Assembly: GCF_900313025.1 (NCBI RefSeq) | Contig: NZ_OMPQ01000005.1 | Coordinates: 62,001 to 126,000 of the forward strand | Direction of reading: 5' to 3' | Source: Pseudophaeobacter sp. EL27 | GTDB lineage: Bacteria > Pseudomonadota > Alphaproteobacteria > Rhodobacterales > Rhodobacteraceae | Length of the DNA: 64,000 bases | Shown: in pieces, positions 62,265 through 64,000 of the stretch | How the letters are laid out: the number at the start of each line of letters is the position of its first letter | Numbering within the stretch: the stretch's first letter is position 1 | Position numbers and translations under genes: made by a program | The notes under the pieces: model-generated | Told to the model about the DNA's origin: nothing | Databases searched by the model: none | Seen by the model: the letters and a program-made list of their open reading frames with translations, nothing else

Positions 62265-64000
62265 TTAAAATTGATCCAACAGGCGTTCAAAATAGCGCCG
62301 TTCGTCCTCTTCTCGCCCCTGTTCTCCGACCCGGCGACGCAGTTCTTCCAACAGATCCCAGGCGCGGCGATGCGCCCGGCCATTGCCAAACTCCGAATTC
62401 CGCTCATCGCCCAGCCCGCCAGCATTGCGGTCGCGTCCCAGCGGATCCGCCCGCGAAGAAGAGGCGCTGTCCCCCTGCCCGGGCTGCTGTCCGGGCTGTT
62501 GGTTCTGCGCCATGGCCTCGCCCAGGGCGCGCATGCCTTCGCGCAGGGCCTCCATGGCCTCGGACTGGCGGTCAATTGCTTCGGCCATATCGCCCTGGCG
62601 CAGCGCCTCTTCGGCGCCATCCATTGCCTCACCAGCGCGGTCCAGCGCTTGCCCAGTGGCCTCGCCCTCTGCGCCCAGCCCTTGTGGCAGCCCCTCTTGC
62701 TGGCGCCGCAGTGCCTCGCGCAGGGCCCGCTGCTGATCCGCCAGACTGCCTGCACCAGGGGTGCCGCCATCGCCGCCGCCCTGGGCGGTACCACCGGGGG
62801 CCTGGCCGCTGTCATCACCCTGCCCCTCGCTGCCGTTCTGACCGGATTGACCCGCGCCACCAGTGCCGCCCTGGTGCTGTTGCCCCCGGCCCTGACCTCC
62901 GCTGCGCCCTTCATTGTTCTGACTTTCACCGGCCTGCGCATTGGGATTGAACTGCTCCTGCAAATCACGAAAGGCCTGGTCTGAAAGCCCCTGCTGCTCT
63001 TGCAGGGTTTCGCCCAGATCCTCCATGGCCTGCTGGCCATCTGACCCGTTTTGCCCCTGTTGGCTCTGGGTCATCCGCATGTTTTCCATCATCCGTTGGA
63101 ACTCTTCCAGCGCCTGCTCGGCCTCGGCCATGCGGCCCTGTTCCATCAACTCCTGAATGCGATCCATCATCGCCTGCAGATCCTGCTGGTTCAGCGTCAT
63201 GGCCTCTTGCTGCCCTTCAGAGCCTTCGCCGGATTGGCCGTCACGCTGCGCCTGGCGCTGCAATTGGCGCATGTAGTCCTGCGTGGCCTCGCGCAGCTTT
63301 TGCATCAGGCGGGCAATTTCCTCATCGCTGGCGCCGTCGCGCATCGCCTGACTCAGCCGTTCCTTAGCGCGCTGCATCCGCTCCAAGGCATCACCAATAT
63401 CGCCCTCTTCCAGGCTCTGCGCCAGGGCCCAAAGTGCAGCGGCGCTTTCGGTCCGCTGATCCTCACTGATCGGCATCTCGCTGTCGCTGCTCTGACGCAG
63501 CGCCGCCTCAAGCCTGCGCAAAATGCCCCGCATCTGCAGATAGCTCCCGGCTTCGCGAAACAGATCCTCAGGGCGGTGTGACAGGCTCCGCAGCAATTGG
63601 GTGATGCGCAGGCTGTTGCCGCGCGTCCAGATCAGATCCCGGCGCTGTTCAGCCACCGCCGCCGCCAGAGGATCAAAGAACCGTGGCGCCACCAAAGGCG
63701 CGCCCAGCCCCGCAGAGGTCGAGGATTGCCCGGCAGCGTCCCGCACAGAAAAGCTGAAAACCACCGGCAGGTTCGCCCAGGGATGGGCGGCAAAATCCTC
63801 GATCAACACAGCCTCAAAAGCCTGCCGAGATCCGCTTACCGGCATCGGTAGGTCCAGCACGACATCCTCCCGCGTCTCAGGGTCAAGGCGCAGGCCGTGA
63901 CGGCGGGACAGGGCAAGGTAATCCAGCGAGATACGCACAGATCCGCCTTCAATCCCGTAGTCATCCTGGGCCAGGAAAGGCAGCGACAAAGCCCCATCCT
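62265..64000 (-). CDS. TIGR02302 family protein (5' end outside the window)
   Basis: The last 578 codons of a larger gene; no stop or good start is met before the right edge, and family members are about 800-850 residues with N-terminal membrane helices that are missing here. Visible are the immunoglobulin-like part near the edge (LPFLAQDDYGIEGGSVRISLDYLAL), a long Gln/Glu-rich helical region with probable coiled coil, and a Gly/Gln/Ser low-complexity stretch (about 300-420 residues before the end). The C-terminus WDLLEELRRRVGEQGREEDERRYFERLLDQF is typical. An alphaproteobacterial family without known function. Confidence 0.88.
   Translation of the reverse strand, partial: DGALSLPFLAQDDYGIEGGSVRISLDYLALSRRHGLRLDPETREDVVLDLPMPVSGSRQAFEAVLIEDFAAHPWANLPVVFSFSVRDAAGQSSTSAGLGAPLVAPRFFDPLAAAVAEQRRDLIWTRGNSLRITQLLRSLSHRPEDLFREAGSYLQMRGILRRLEAALRQSSDSEMPISEDQRTESAAALWALAQSLEEGDIGDALERMQRAKERLSQAMRDGASDEEIARLMQKLREATQDYMRQLQRQAQRDGQSGEGSEGQQEAMTLNQQDLQAMMDRIQELMEQGRMAEAEQALEEFQRMMENMRMTQSQQGQNGSDGQQAMEDLGETLQEQQGLSDQAFRDLQEQFNPNAQAGESQNNEGRSGGQGRGQQHQGGTGGAGQSGQNGSEGQGDDSGQAPGGTAQGGGDGGTPGAGSLADQQRALREALRRQQEGLPQGLGAEGEATGQALDRAGEAMDGAEEALRQGDMAEAIDRQSEAMEALREGMRALGEAMAQNQQPGQQPGQGDSASSSRADPLGRDRNAGGLGDERNSEFGNGRAHRRAWDLLEELRRRVGEQGREEDERRYFERLLDQF

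Overview
The window is chromosomal DNA of an alphaproteobacterium of the Roseobacter group (Rhodobacteraceae). The call rests on gene content and order: a complete ethylmalonyl-CoA pathway gene set is interleaved with the TCA-cycle blocks (sdh, mdh, suc, lpd), a LuxR/LuxI pair sits beside crotonyl-CoA carboxylase/reductase, an H-NS-like protein carries the alphaproteobacterial C-terminal motif, and GC is high with long antisense open frames. I know this layout from Ruegeria, Phaeobacter and Rhodobacter relatives; the species cannot be fixed from the sequence alone. No rRNA, tRNA, CRISPR array or intact mobile element was seen.

Layout. 1-3.5 kb (minus): AtuC- and AtuA-like genes of an acyclic-terpene or branched acyl-CoA carboxylation pathway, with a TetR-type dyad upstream. 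3.8-9.6 kb (plus): phenylacetyl-CoA epoxidase operon, thiolase-paaA-paaB-paaC-paaD-paaE, plus a sixth gene encoding a PaaA paralogue that has lost half of its diiron ligands. 9.9-10.75 kb: class IV aminotransferase. 10.9-11.65 kb: decayed IS110-family transposase in a gene-poor stretch. 12.2-14.9 kb: universal stress protein, Nfu-type Fe-S scaffold behind a textbook Irr/ICE box, GFA protein, tsaB, rimI. 15-20 kb: BMP-type ABC importer, probably for nucleosides. 20.2-21.9 kb: TSUP permease with its TIGR02186 partner. 22.2-27.7 kb (minus): SDR, RecD-like helicase, luxI, luxR, ccr. 27.8-33.1 kb: acyltransferase, small secreted protein, ecm, H-NS-like protein, deoD. 33.4-34.8 kb: DUF1989 protein and two very small genes. 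35-40 kb (minus): sdhCDAB with extra genes between sdhA and sdhB. 40-43.7 kb (minus): DUF1194 protein, mch, DUF1737, nnrU, mcl2. 44-56.4 kb (plus): mdh, sucC, a methyltransferase, sucD, sucA, sucB, two small membrane genes, lpd. 56.7-64 kb: VOC and EthD proteins, PPOX flavoprotein, plsC, ftsX, ftsE, zinc-ribbon membrane protein and the 3' part of a TIGR02302 gene that runs off the right end.

Functionally the window is a carbon-assimilation hub. Ccr, Ecm, Mch and Mcl2 are steps of the ethylmalonyl-CoA pathway; its products feed succinyl-CoA and malate into the Sdh/Mdh/Suc/Odh enzymes encoded next door, while phenylacetate and AtuA/AtuC catabolism supply acyl-CoA.

The strongest unexplained signals are: (1) the same tandem operator, two GTGATCAC palindromes 21 bp apart, at nearly the same distance upstream of both sdhC and sucC; (2) the PaaA paralogue with a half-destroyed diiron site; (3) a luxI leader whose ribosome-binding site can pair with two different upstream segments; (4) extra genes placed cleanly inside the sdhA-sdhB and sucC-sucD pairs; (5) a family of modular two-hairpin repeats, all three good copies between convergent genes.
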